DNA of 64,000 nt, taken from positions 186,001 through 250,000 of the forward strand of contig WALW01000019.1 of the NCBI GenBank assembly GCA_015522635.1, written 5' to 3'. Below, piece by piece: positions 1 through 9,005 of the stretch (its first letter is position 1; every line of letters begins with the position of its first letter). This DNA is from Candidatus Tiamatella incendiivivens. GTDB lineage: Archaea; Thermoproteota; Thermoprotei_A; Sulfolobales; Acidilobaceae. The position numbers were made by a program, and so were the translations under genes. The notes under the pieces were generated by a model. That model was not told the DNA's origin. It was given only the letters and a program-made list of their open reading frames with translations, and did not search any database.

Positions 1-1221
1 CACCATGGTAACGTTACATCAACATACAATAATCCAAACCTTGTAAACTACTTAAGCACCGGATTCTGGTACGGTAAGAACGCCAATATATCACTCGAAT
101 TCCTTAAACTCGTTGAGGAATATAAGGTAGAGCTAACACTACAAGGACACGTTCACAGTGATAGCATGGTTAACTTCACCAGCACAATGACAGGATACAA
201 GACGTGGTTCGTTACAACCACGACTATAGGAGGTCCACACGCTCCTGAAATATACAATGGTTTCCAAGTAATAGACGTATACCCGAATGACACGGTAAAA
301 TTCCCGTTTGCTCCTCCAACCTTCAATGTACCGGTAACCCACAAGACTAATAGAGGAGTATACCCGAAGCTCTCAATACCAGTACAGGACAACTATCCGG
401 AGCACTTCTATGCAAAATATTATTCCTACAGCTCTACTTTTGCAATAGAAATTGAGAATACCCTAGGCTACCTAAGCATATCTAGGCCAATACTGATAAG
501 AGTTCCATGGACTCAGAACACGGTACCGAATTTCTACTTAACGAAGTACTCGACAACTGGGTCGATAAAAGTTTTGAATGCCACACTACCTGGTGATGGG
601 TATCTATACTTGCTATTATCCACACACATCCCAACAGGTACTCATCTAATACTAGTAGGAACAACACAGGGTCCTGACAATACACCGCCAACAGCATCGA
701 TAAAGATGACGATACCTAGAACCCCTCAAGTAGGATCTACTCTAACAATGTATATTCAAGCATCCGACAGCGGGTGGGGAATAAAATCCCTATCAGCGAC
801 GTTAAATGATAAATCATTAGGTGTAGTGAAAAGCGGGAAATACTACCTGTTATCAACCAAGCTGAAACAAGACAGCAACCGTATAGTCCTAACAGTAGAA
901 GACCTAGCTGGCCATAAATCTTTATACACAATAACTATAGCTAATGGCAAGGTAACAATGTCACCATTCACTCCCACCCAAACAACAAGTACGACAACAA
1001 GTACGACCAGTACGACTACAACTCAAACCAGCCAAACTCAGACTTCAACAACCACCACTAGAACGACAAGTACAACAAGCATGACAACCAGTGAAACAAG
1101 CTCCTCCAGCACAACGGCTAGTAAGACAAGTACAGTAACAGGAAGCTCATACACTATCTTATGGGTCTCGATAATAGTTGCGATATTAATTATTGCAGCA
1201 GCACTAGTCCTCAAGCATTAA
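1..1221 (+). CDS. Secreted, C-terminally anchored calcineurin-like metallophosphoesterase (5' end outside window)
   Basis: The reading frame is open from base 1, so the gene begins upstream and only its last 406 residues are visible. The first visible residues are His-His-Gly, and a Gly-His-Val-His motif lies at bases 145-156. These are the last two metal-binding motifs of the calcineurin-like phosphoesterase fold. A beta-rich, Ig-like region follows, then a Thr/Ser-rich linker (about bases 960-1135) of the kind that is O-glycosylated and spans the S-layer. A hydrophobic segment at the very end (about bases 1150-1210) should anchor it in the membrane. The substrate is unknown; phosphomonoesters, nucleotides or phosphodiesters are all possible. 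An internal ATG at 166 is unlikely to be the start because it would cut off the metal site. It overlaps the convergent nitrilase gene by 11 nt. Confidence 0.8.
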   Translation, partial: HHGNVTSTYNNPNLVNYLSTGFWYGKNANISLEFLKLVEEYKVELTLQGHVHSDSMVNFTSTMTGYKTWFVTTTTIGGPHAPEIYNGFQVIDVYPNDTVKFPFAPPTFNVPVTHKTNRGVYPKLSIPVQDNYPEHFYAKYYSYSSTFAIEIENTLGYLSISRPILIRVPWTQNTVPNFYLTKYSTTGSIKVLNATLPGDGYLYLLLSTHIPTGTHLILVGTTQGPDNTPPTASIKMTIPRTPQVGSTLTMYIQASDSGWGIKSLSATLNDKSLGVVKSGKYYLLSTKLKQDSNRIVLTVEDLAGHKSLYTITIANGKVTMSPFTPTQTTSTTTSTTSTTTTQTSQTQTSTTTTRTTSTTSMTTSETSSSSTTASKTSTVTGSSYTILWVSIIVAILIIAAALVLKH

Positions 1222-2011
1222 AGAACCTGATATTCATATATACACCCCTTTTTTCTCTATAATCCTCTAGAACTGGAAGCCTCCTCCTCGCTTTTTGAAT
1301 TTCCTGCATATCAATTTCCCCGAGAATAATGCTCTCTTTCTCCCCGGCTTCAATAATAGCGTCCCCCCAAGGATCTACAACGAGCGAATGGCCTGCGAAT
1401 GGCTCCTGACAAACGCCGCTACCAGTCCTGTTGACAGCCACTAAGTATACTTGATTTATAGATGCCTGTGATCCTGTTACCATCCTCCATTGATGTAGTC
1501 TAGGCTTCCCCCAAGCAGCTGGAGATACGATAAGGTCTGCACCGCTTAATGCATATTGCCTAATTAGCTCTGAGAACCGGAGATCGTAACATATCGCTAG
1601 TCCTATTGTAAATCCCTTGTACTTAAATATAGACAGGTTACTTCCCGGAGTAAACACCTTGTCCTCATTGAATGGTTCGAATAAGTGGATTTTGTCATAG
1701 TATGCTATTATTCGGCCCATGTAAACAGCCAATGCTCTATTATACGATTTCCCCTCCACTTGCCATGGTATACTCCCTATTACTAAGCTTTTCGTCATAA
1801 TAGAGAATCGTGACATTGCTTCAAACGCCATTTTCCGTTTGATTCCAGAATAGTCTTCTAGGTATCCACAACACCAAAGTTCCGGTAGAACAATTATATC
1901 TGGTGTAGCTGAGTATAGCATTCTAATAAACTTATAGGCCTTCTGTACATTAAATGCCATATCTCCGTCTTTAACTTCTATCTGTATACCAGCTACTATC
2001 ATCCTAGTCAC
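1211..2011 (-). CDS. Carbon-nitrogen hydrolase (nitrilase superfamily amidohydrolase)
   Basis: This 266-residue protein has the full nitrilase catalytic triad: Glu44 in LPELW, Lys107 in YDKIHLF and Cys141 in AICYDLRF. Length and layout fit the omega-amidase/predicted-amidohydrolase branch. Those are cytosolic enzymes that hydrolyse amides such as alpha-keto-glutaramate or deaminated glutathione. The exact substrate cannot be read from the sequence. It lies alone between a convergent phosphoesterase and a divergent dihydropteroate-synthase-related gene, so context gives no pathway. Confidence 0.88.
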   Translation of the reverse strand: MTRMIVAGIQIEVKDGDMAFNVQKAYKFIRMLYSATPDIIVLPELWCCGYLEDYSGIKRKMAFEAMSRFSIMTKSLVIGSIPWQVEGKSYNRALAVYMGRIIAYYDKIHLFEPFNEDKVFTPGSNLSIFKYKGFTIGLAICYDLRFSELIRQYALSGADLIVSPAAWGKPRLHQWRMVTGSQASINQVYLVAVNRTGSGVCQEPFAGHSLVVDPWGDAIIEAGEKESIILGEIDMQEIQKARRRLPVLEDYREKRGVYMNIRFFNA

Positions 2012-2095
2012 CTTACAACTCTATATATAATCTCTATTATTCAATCTTTTATGTTAACCGTTCCAGATTTACTGTAGTTAGGGTGCCTAATAGGG

Positions 2096-3700
2096 ATGCA
2101 TGGAAAAATCGTTGTGGTTACTGGTAAGCTTGCTATGGAGGAAGCAGAGAGACAGGTTGAATTACTAAATAAAGCTGGTTACAATGTGAAGTTAAAGGTA
2201 TTCAATATTGACGTTGCAGTATTTATCAATGAAAAAAACCTGGCTAGCTGGATTAACAAGTTCTGCAGCGACTTGAAGGGCTCGGTAATAGTGATCCCAG
2301 GCGGATCTCACGTTAGATCAGATATCTTTTACACCCTACTCAGATGCAAGGACGTAAGAGTAGTTAAAGGCCCTATACATATCTCTGATTTGTATCATTA
2401 CAGCACTGCAATACCCCTAGGTGATTGGATGCTAGATCATCCGGTTGACCGTCTTCACGAGTGTGAGAAAAGATCCTCTACCATGGGTGCTTACAGGAAA
2501 ATGCTTTCAGAAAGCAAAGGGTTAAGGAGTGTTCATTCCAATATTGTCATACCAATAAAACCTCCTCCATTCATACCCATAGGAGAGTTGTACATTGATA
2601 GTTATTTTGGAAAGTACTTTGAAGACAAACTAGGCTGGCTTATTAACTCCGAGTTTCCAATTATAGTTGTAGGTTCACTTAGAAATGATTCAAGTGCCGT
2701 TGAAAAGGCAGTTAGAACTGTTGAAAAAGAAGGATTTAATGGAATATTAGGGATAGATTTGCCCCCATCCTGTAAGAGCATTAGATTAATAACAAATACT
2801 TCAGCCGAGCTGTTCCTTTCATTAAACTCTCATGCCTTTGGGAAGCTGGAAGAATGCATTAAAGCTGTTAGGAATAGTATTATGCCTGTTATAATTCCTA
2901 GCAACATCCGTGGAAGTAGAAGATCTAAACTATATTCCCTAGGACGTGGAGTGAAAAAAGCAGGCAACATAGGGTTAAGTAGAATAATATTAGACCCCAT
3001 TATTTCCCCACCCTATTCAAACGCGAATACCAGTGTTTTAGATGCCTTACTAGTCTCTAGAACAGTAAATGAAAAATACGGGAAACCCGTTCTCCTAGGC
3101 TTATCTAATTATATAGAGCTTGTTGACTCTGATTCACCAGGCCTTGTTTTTAGTTTAGTTCAACTCGCCGTTGAAGCAAAAGCTTCTCTAGGCCTCTTCT
3201 CGGAGGAAAGCTATAAAACCCAGGGCGTTCTGCAAGAGGCGTTTCTCGCCGCTGCAATGAACTCTTATTCAGCTATGCATAAGATTCCGCCTAAAGATAT
3301 TGGTGTGAATTTACTAGTTCTGAAAAGTAAAAAGAGAATTGAAAATAATATAACGGGTAGAGTGAAAGTCTTGGAAAGAGAAGGTGGGGAACAGCCTATA
3401 GGAGAATGGGATCCCACAGGGTATGTGAACATCATAGTCGATTACAAACGACGGCTCATCCTTACAAAAAAGAAAAAATGGAAGCACTGGATAGGAAGCA
3501 CTGAGTGGAGACCTATAATCGATTATTTAATTGAAAACAACGAGATCTCGAGGATAGGGCACGCCTTTTATTTAGGCCGAGAACTATACAAGGCTACACT
3601 TGCATTAAAACTTAACAAAAACTACATCCAAGATGAGAGACTGTTCACAAAGAACTATCTAAAAGGACTAGAAAAAGAAGAAAAAGACTTTGAAATTTAA
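2096..3700 (+). CDS. Dihydropteroate synthase-related protein (archaeal two-domain type)
   Basis: The 534 residues match my knowledge of the archaeal dihydropteroate-synthase-related family (MJ0107-like). The N-terminal domain (about 1-130) carries the family motif GGSHVRSDIFY. It is followed by a TIM-barrel region with pterin-binding-like strands (about 185-400) and a basic C-terminal extension. A role in pterin or one-carbon cofactor synthesis is often assumed but not proven for this family. The ATG is the first in frame after the preceding stop. It meets the S-layer gene tail to tail, sharing the stop tetranucleotide TTAA. Confidence 0.75.
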   Translation: MHGKIVVVTGKLAMEEAERQVELLNKAGYNVKLKVFNIDVAVFINEKNLASWINKFCSDLKGSVIVIPGGSHVRSDIFYTLLRCKDVRVVKGPIHISDLYHYSTAIPLGDWMLDHPVDRLHECEKRSSTMGAYRKMLSESKGLRSVHSNIVIPIKPPPFIPIGELYIDSYFGKYFEDKLGWLINSEFPIIVVGSLRNDSSAVEKAVRTVEKEGFNGILGIDLPPSCKSIRLITNTSAELFLSLNSHAFGKLEECIKAVRNSIMPVIIPSNIRGSRRSKLYSLGRGVKKAGNIGLSRIILDPIISPPYSNANTSVLDALLVSRTVNEKYGKPVLLGLSNYIELVDSDSPGLVFSLVQLAVEAKASLGLFSEESYKTQGVLQEAFLAAAMNSYSAMHKIPPKDIGVNLLVLKSKKRIENNITGRVKVLEREGGEQPIGEWDPTGYVNIIVDYKRRLILTKKKKWKHWIGSTEWRPIIDYLIENNEISRIGHAFYLGRELYKATLALKLNKNYIQDERLFTKNYLKGLEKEEKDFEI

Positions 3701-6700
3701 GGCCTCATCTTAGCGACTAGGTATAATGCTACTATTAATGTTATTATTATCAATATCATATTGATCAGACCATAGGTCTTTATTCCACTACCGGTCTTGC
3801 TACCTACAACACCCACTTTATTGGATACATCCTGTATCTCCTTAGATAAGTTATCACCAACAGTTGTTACCTTCTGAGCCGTATCGCTTGCACTCTTCTG
3901 TGCTCCGCTTGCCGCTGTAGCAGCATTCTGCGCTGCACTAGCTGCCTGCTGAGCCGCACTAGCGGCATTGCTAGCAGCTGTCTTAGCATCGCTCGCTGCA
4001 CTAGCTGCCTGCTGAGCAGCTGTCTTAGCATCGCTCGCTGCACTAGCTGCCTGCTGAGCAGCTGTCTTAGCATCGCTCGCTGCACTAGCTGCCTGCTGAG
4101 CAACTGTAGTAGCATTCTGCGCTGCACTAGCTGCATTGTCTGCAGATGTCTTTGCTTCACCTGCCAGTGTAGCTACATTATTAATCATATTGCTGAGTGC
4201 TGAGTCAACGCTGACAACTGCATGATCTGTTGCTACACTATTGAAGTAGCCTCCAAATATGCTGGCTCCAGCTAGAGCGTCAACTACTAGTACATCATTA
4301 GCGGGATGGTGGTCGATTATATAGGATATTACTATTTCGCTAGTGGTCGGGTTCACATAAACTACTGGCCCAGCTGATAGATCAGTTATGTTTATTACCT
4401 TAACATCTCCGGGTCCATATATGAACCATAGTGTTAGATATTGGAACTGAGCAACACTCGCTGGCTGTGATAGCATAGGCACTTCTTCAGTCTTATACTC
4501 TAATAACAGCTTCACTGAAACATATATAGTGTCTCCAACAAAAGCATTAGGATCAGCTTTCACTGATATCTTGAACAGAGGCTTCTCACTTACTATCAAG
4601 CTGAAGGTTTGTGAACACGGTGATGAATATAGTTCTAACTGGAATACACCACCATCCCTTCCAGTTAACTGTAATAGATATGACGTGCTAATAGTCGTAT
4701 TGAACGTACCATAGTCATCTGTAGTAGTAGATGCCAAGGAAGGACTTAGAGCAGGTACTAAACTATCTATCTCTACCGGTGAATTAGCGTCAAACCCGTA
4801 TCCTATAAATGTTACATTTGCACCCGGTCTAGCTGTAACTGTTCCCGTTAACATCTGGTATGCACTGCTTCCTGACACTTTGTATCCTATTATACATGAT
4901 ATGTTGAGCGCGTAGCTTGAGTATTGATCATAATAGTAACTAGTGCTATTTGATTCATTAACGTATGCATAATAGTAGTCACTAGGGAGTGTTGGTACTT
5001 TTATAGCTAACTCTTTGTACCCTTGTACCAGATCTGTTGCGTTGAATGATGTAACCTTATAAAACATTCCGTCCTCTAAGTTTACATCAACCGTACCATT
5101 ATCATACATGGGGAACCCTACGATCTCTACGTATGCCATTACATCACTCTTCTCTACGCCCTGTATGTACTCATAAGCCTCGTATGGATATACTGTCAAA
5201 TCGTTTAGATAGGAGAATATTTCGAGGCTCGTTGTATTACCGAAGAACCTGGCTACATTGTCACCGTATGGCCATAGGAAGACTTTATCATTGCCTACAC
5301 CGTATGCCACTGAATCTGCAGTAACGTTGCTAAAGCCTACATTATCTCCGGAGCCCTTAAGGCCGAATACGAATCCGCTTGCTAGTTTTGTCATGTTGAT
5401 ATCAGCTGGTAGCTTGACTACTAATGCTATCTCACCAGTTGTATCGTTCTTTACTTTGTATGCGTCAATCATGCCGTCTCCATTTGTATCAAGTCCCTGT
5501 ACGTTGGTTAGAGTTATGAGAGCGTGTAAAGCGTTTGTTATGTTGCTCGTGTCATATGATACGAAGGGTGTTAGGTCTTCTGTTGTTATGAATCCGTATC
5601 CCTTGATTAGTATATAGTCTCCTGGTGCTAATTGCTGGCCATCAACCGTGTTCCCCATGAAGTAGCCATCGTTGTCCAGGTATTCCGCTGTTACGTATGG
5701 ATATATCTTCATTCCCTGTGCGTCATCTACCCATGTCCTATATAATGTTCCTGTCACATTTACTCTGAGAATCGGGTAGAACATATTGCCTCCATATGGA
5801 TGGTTAGCAACATATACCGTTGCAGTTAAAGTACCATCGCTGCCGACTTGTGATTCTGTTCCCGGTGTGTAGACTTCTGTACTAAATATTGTGAAGTTTT
5901 CTCCGTTCCATCCTGCTAGACATACTGTTGAGAAGTTAGCCGGATACGGTAAGTTGTGACCTGTTATTACGAAGAAGTCTCCGGGATTCATTTGGTTGCC
6001 AAGTATGGTGTCTGTACCTTCTACTATATGTGTCTCGTTATATTCTAGTGTAACTGATGGATATACTTTTAGAGGTGGTGCTTCATTCCAGTTTACTAGG
6101 TATACTACATAGGCTTGGTCAGACGTTTGGTTGAATACATAGTCAACTGAATAGCTTGCTGGGGTAGCAGCTGGATTCTCGAATTCGTCTGCTGTTGAAT
6201 TATATGTGTAGTATGTTAACGTGCCAGTTATACCGTTTGATAGTTCACCCATTGCAAATACTGTGTTTGTATTGACTAGAGTGAGATTTAGGTAGCTTGT
6301 GGTTGTTAAATTCACTATTACAATATCGTTTGTTGAGTTAAATGAATTGTTGTAGTGTTCATCTTCTATTGGTGATATTTGGACTGTGTACAGGAGTTCC
6401 TGGAATTCACTATATGGGAATTCTACTCCTCCCTTAGTTTCGGTACCCGTTGCGTTCACAGGAAAGTCTTGTAATGTTTGTAGTGAGAACTTGACTTGTG
6501 ATGTGCTTGTATTTACATATGTTGCATTGGTGTTGTAAAACATATCTGATTCATTATTGATGACACCTGATGGTGTTATTGTTATGTTAAATAGGTAGCG
6601 TGGGATGTTGTTTGGATTGTAAGCTTCTACTTGGTACTTTATCCAGCTAGCATCACCGGCAGTTAGGTTCAGGGGAGTGCCATCAGCGTGGAATAGCTGT

Positions 6701-7329
6701 ATTGAGCCTGTTGTTTCATTTGTTGTTGCTGGTCCACCGTACCATGTTGCATTGAAGCCGGTGTATGAGAATTTTGTGTCTGATATCTGGTACTTACCGA
6801 CTATAGTTTTGTTTGATAATGAGAAGTGGCCGTCCATAACTGCTACTGTGTTCTGATCGATTTGTATTTTAAGGTATACTGCTGAGGCGCTAGCATAGTT
6901 AACTCCAGTCATTTCTGAGACTTTGGCCCACCAGGAGTTGTCGGCTGGCAGTGGTAGAGAAACGATTAAGAGGTTTTCGCCGACTCCGCTAGTATCTAGT
7001 TTTAAATGCTCTGCATATGGTACCGTTAGATTAACACCATTTTCCGCATAATACTGGCTGTCATATATTAGTGGGACACTTGTACTACCTATTGAAGCGA
7101 ATGCATTTGTATCCATGAATAAGTTTACTGCAACTGCTTGTGGATAGCTTTGCCTTAGTTTCTGAACATCTATTACGAAGAATAATTTACCGCCTACACT
7201 TGTTTTCTGCGTCAGCACTATTGCTTGTGAGCTCACTTGGGTCGCGGCTTCTGTATGGTATGCTCCTGCAGCCATACTTAAAGCTATAAGTAGCACGGCC
7301 GCGAGCATTAAGTGTTTTCTCCATTGCAT
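3697..7329 (-). CDS. S-layer-type surface glycoprotein with Ala-rich coiled-coil stalk and C-terminal membrane anchor
   Basis: This 1210-residue protein has an N-terminal signal peptide (about residues 8-29, Ala/Leu-rich) and a long beta-rich ectodomain with many Asn-X-Ser/Thr sequons. The ectodomain contains at least four recurring Ig-like starts of the form P-G-D/N-x-(hydrophobic)-x-G-x-G-F. Residues about 1040-1165 form an Ala/Gln/Ser/Asp heptad coiled coil that includes three identical 14-residue repeats. A C-terminal hydrophobic segment (about 1185-1205) ends in KMRP. The architecture combines an S-layer canopy with a SlaB/tetrabrachion-like stalk in one polypeptide. The ATG is preceded by an AAAGGTGAG ribosome-binding site, and a TATA-like element lies about 65 nt upstream. 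That this is the main S-layer subunit is inference from size, sequons and anchor. Confidence 0.82.
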   Translation of the reverse strand: MQWRKHLMLAAVLLIALSMAAGAYHTEAATQVSSQAIVLTQKTSVGGKLFFVIDVQKLRQSYPQAVAVNLFMDTNAFASIGSTSVPLIYDSQYYAENGVNLTVPYAEHLKLDTSGVGENLLIVSLPLPADNSWWAKVSEMTGVNYASASAVYLKIQIDQNTVAVMDGHFSLSNKTIVGKYQISDTKFSYTGFNATWYGGPATTNETTGSIQLFHADGTPLNLTAGDASWIKYQVEAYNPNNIPRYLFNITITPSGVINNESDMFYNTNATYVNTSTSQVKFSLQTLQDFPVNATGTETKGGVEFPYSEFQELLYTVQISPIEDEHYNNSFNSTNDIVIVNLTTTSYLNLTLVNTNTVFAMGELSNGITGTLTYYTYNSTADEFENPAATPASYSVDYVFNQTSDQAYVVYLVNWNEAPPLKVYPSVTLEYNETHIVEGTDTILGNQMNPGDFFVITGHNLPYPANFSTVCLAGWNGENFTIFSTEVYTPGTESQVGSDGTLTATVYVANHPYGGNMFYPILRVNVTGTLYRTWVDDAQGMKIYPYVTAEYLDNDGYFMGNTVDGQQLAPGDYILIKGYGFITTEDLTPFVSYDTSNITNALHALITLTNVQGLDTNGDGMIDAYKVKNDTTGEIALVVKLPADINMTKLASGFVFGLKGSGDNVGFSNVTADSVAYGVGNDKVFLWPYGDNVARFFGNTTSLEIFSYLNDLTVYPYEAYEYIQGVEKSDVMAYVEIVGFPMYDNGTVDVNLEDGMFYKVTSFNATDLVQGYKELAIKVPTLPSDYYYAYVNESNSTSYYYDQYSSYALNISCIIGYKVSGSSAYQMLTGTVTARPGANVTFIGYGFDANSPVEIDSLVPALSPSLASTTTDDYGTFNTTISTSYLLQLTGRDGGVFQLELYSSPCSQTFSLIVSEKPLFKISVKADPNAFVGDTIYVSVKLLLEYKTEEVPMLSQPASVAQFQYLTLWFIYGPGDVKVINITDLSAGPVVYVNPTTSEIVISYIIDHHPANDVLVVDALAGASIFGGYFNSVATDHAVVSVDSALSNMINNVATLAGEAKTSADNAASAAQNATTVAQQAASAASDAKTAAQQAASAASDAKTAAQQAASAASDAKTAASNAASAAQQAASAAQNAATAASGAQKSASDTAQKVTTVGDNLSKEIQDVSNKVGVVGSKTGSGIKTYGLINMILIIITLIVALYLVAKMRP
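3973..4098 (-). repeat. Three perfect 42-bp tandem repeats inside the coiled-coil stalk
   Basis: Units at 3973-4014, 4015-4056 and 4057-4098 are identical at the DNA level. Each encodes 14 residues (two heptads) rich in Ala, Gln, Ser, Asp and Lys. Diverged copies flank them on both sides. Perfect DNA identity suggests recent slippage or recombinational amplification, which would lengthen the stalk two heptads at a time. Confidence 0.92.
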
Positions 7330-7390
7330 GGCTTATACTCACCTTTACTTTAGTTTGTATTTGGTCGAATATGTAGTGGTGAAGCTGGCG

Positions 7391-7404
7391 GCTATTAAAG
7401 GGTT
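7391..7404 (-). promoter_or_regulatory. Probable BRE/TATA element of the S-layer gene
   Basis: Read on the minus strand, an AAACCC-TTTAATA stretch lies about 65-75 nt upstream of the ATG at 7329. The spacing would give a leader of roughly 40 nt containing the GGTGA ribosome-binding site. The match is only to a loose TATA consensus. Confidence 0.4.
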
Positions 7405-7528
7405 TTGATTGTGGAAACATTCACTTGGAATCCCCTATAGAAATCCAAGTCTGGAGAAAATAATTTAATTCTATGATGGGGATAATATAAATTAAGACCC
7501 TGTGATCGTTAGAGTCTAACCCGTCCAT

Positions 7529-7538
7529 ACTATATATC
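7529..7538 (+). promoter_or_regulatory. Probable TATA box of the RHH-PIN / VWA transcript
   Basis: ACTATATATC lies about 38 nt before the ATG at 7572, which leaves room for a short leader with a weak GGCGGT ribosome-binding site. Confidence 0.4.
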
Positions 7539-7571
7539 GGTTAATAAGGTAAGAGGATTAGGGCGGTATTA

Positions 7572-8345
7572 ATGGTAGTGACTGTTGAGATTACCGGCAT
7601 GTTAGAGGAGATCCTGGAAGCACTTGTAGCTGCTGGGCTTTATAATAATAAGAGTGAAGTTGTTAGAGATGCTATTAGACGTCTTGGAGAAAACATGGAT
7701 CTAACCAATATTGCATTTAAGGTATATATGAATAATAAGGAAATGACTTTCACCAGAGCATTGAACGTTTCACATTTAGGTTTCAAGGAAACTATAGTTT
7801 ACTTTATTAGACAAGGTTATGCACCCGAGTTAGGTGTTTTGCCTGAAGAAGAGGTTACGCGCTTGCATATATTGAAAGAAGAGGTTGTTATTGATTACTC
7901 TGTGCTAGAAGTATTTCTAGAAACAGGTTTTATCGAGCATCTCCCAAAGCTTTCAAGCACGATCAAGTTCATTGTACCAAAGTCCTTGGAAGATCGCGTA
8001 AGACAGCTTCCGTTGAGGTATGGGATGATGTATAAGAGGCTCCTGAGTCTTCCTGGTTTTCACGTAATCAAAGAGTCTGTATCGACTTCCGGGAAGGGTT
8101 GGTTGTCGGAGAGTGAGGCGGAAGCATTAAAGATCGCGGTGATTTATAGAATACCGGTGGTGTCTTGTGACATTAGGTTTAGAAAGGCTTTGAAGCTGAA
8201 AGGTGTAGATGTAATTCCAGGCCTTACTCTTGCTTACTTAAGTATTAAGAAGAACATTGTCCCTCAAAGTTTCTGGCCTATATTTATAGCTAGAGCAGCT
8301 TCTATACCCATACATGTACCTTCAGCGGTGGAAAGAATTGTATAA
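7572..8345 (+). CDS. Ribbon-helix-helix / PIN-domain fusion protein
   Basis: Residues 1-45 look like a CopG/Arc ribbon-helix-helix domain: a short strand, then two helices ending in KSEVVRDAIRRLGE. Residues about 55-95 resemble UPF0175-type antitoxin segments. Residues 105-225 look like a PIN (DUF3368-type) domain with Asp108, acidic residues around Glu180-Glu184, and Asp200 in SCDIRFRKA. In known toxin-antitoxin pairs these halves are separate antitoxin and RNase toxin. Here one 257-residue chain carries both, so it may be autoregulated or may have become a housekeeping regulator. The PIN site is weaker than in textbook VapC. The next gene starts inside its last codons. Confidence 0.68.
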   Translation: MVVTVEITGMLEEILEALVAAGLYNNKSEVVRDAIRRLGENMDLTNIAFKVYMNNKEMTFTRALNVSHLGFKETIVYFIRQGYAPELGVLPEEEVTRLHILKEEVVIDYSVLEVFLETGFIEHLPKLSSTIKFIVPKSLEDRVRQLPLRYGMMYKRLLSLPGFHVIKESVSTSGKGWLSESEAEALKIAVIYRIPVVSCDIRFRKALKLKGVDVIPGLTLAYLSIKKNIVPQSFWPIFIARAASIPIHVPSAVERIV

Positions 8346-8892
8346 TGTCGGGGAAAGTATTGTTATAATAATAGATGAAAGCTTAAGCATGATGAAAACT
8401 GATTTCAAGCCTAGGAGAATAGATGTTCTCCGCGAGTCGTTGAAGCCTTTTGTTAAAAGCCTTCTTGAACGGGAAGTACACACGCTGGTAGGTCTAGTAG
8501 GGTTCTACAAAATAGCTTATCCTATTACATATCTAGTAGATGACATCGAACTCCTTATGGATGCTTTGGAAACTGTTAAGATAAATGGTGAAGCTTCCGC
8601 GTCGGGAGATGCAGTAAATCTCTCTTCTCTAATACTCCTTTCAACTTCTCCTCCTGGATACAGTAAAAGAATAATCCTGATAACTGATGACACTTCTAAT
8701 GCTGGTATTCCATTGTCTTTAATGGCAATGCCTCTGAGGACTAGTGGTATCAAAGTCGACGTCGTTGGCTTAGGTAAGCTTACTAAAAATGCTAGCGAAG
8801 ATCTTGAGTCTCTTGCTTTATCAACAAGCGGCGTCTTTATTAGAGTAGAGAATAAAGAGAGCCTTCTTCCATCGCTGTTTAAACTTCTCTGA
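8338..8892 (+). CDS. Small von Willebrand factor A (VWA) domain protein
   Basis: The protein of about 184 residues is essentially one VWA domain. It has a MIDAS-type Asp-x-Ser-x-Ser (DESLS) near the N-terminus and a later ITDDTSNAG acidic loop. I chose the TTG at 8338 because a GGTGG ribosome-binding site lies 7 nt upstream; an in-frame ATG at 8314 would add eight residues. The start overlaps the end of the RHH-PIN gene by 8 nt, so the two are almost surely co-transcribed. VWA proteins usually act as metal-dependent adaptors for AAA ATPases or other partners. No MoxR ATPase is adjacent; one is encoded 15 kb away at 23.7 kb. Confidence 0.75.
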   Translation: MYNVGESIVIIIDESLSMMKTDFKPRRIDVLRESLKPFVKSLLEREVHTLVGLVGFYKIAYPITYLVDDIELLMDALETVKINGEASASGDAVNLSSLILLSTSPPGYSKRIILITDDTSNAGIPLSLMAMPLRTSGIKVDVVGLGKLTKNASEDLESLALSTSGVFIRVENKESLLPSLFKLL

Positions 8893-9005
8893 ATTATATA
8901 CAGCCAGTTGATAGATGCATTCCTCGTTTCATCATATTGTTATTAAACATCCATACAATCGTAGATGCCTTGGTGCTATTGGTGGGGAGAGGAAACTATT
9001 GGCCG

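Noticed and set aside
3973-4098. CRISPR-like direct repeats
   Set aside because: The 42-bp units are contiguous, without spacers, and lie in frame in a coding gene.
3867-4160. A 97-residue Leu/Arg/Gln-rich repetitive reading frame on the minus strand
   Set aside because: It is an out-of-frame reading of the 42-bp coiled-coil repeats of the S-layer gene and has no start context of its own.
5258-5617. A 119-residue plus-strand frame inside the S-layer gene
   Set aside because: The opposite frame encodes a coherent, sequon-rich surface protein; this frame has no recognisable motif or ribosome-binding site.
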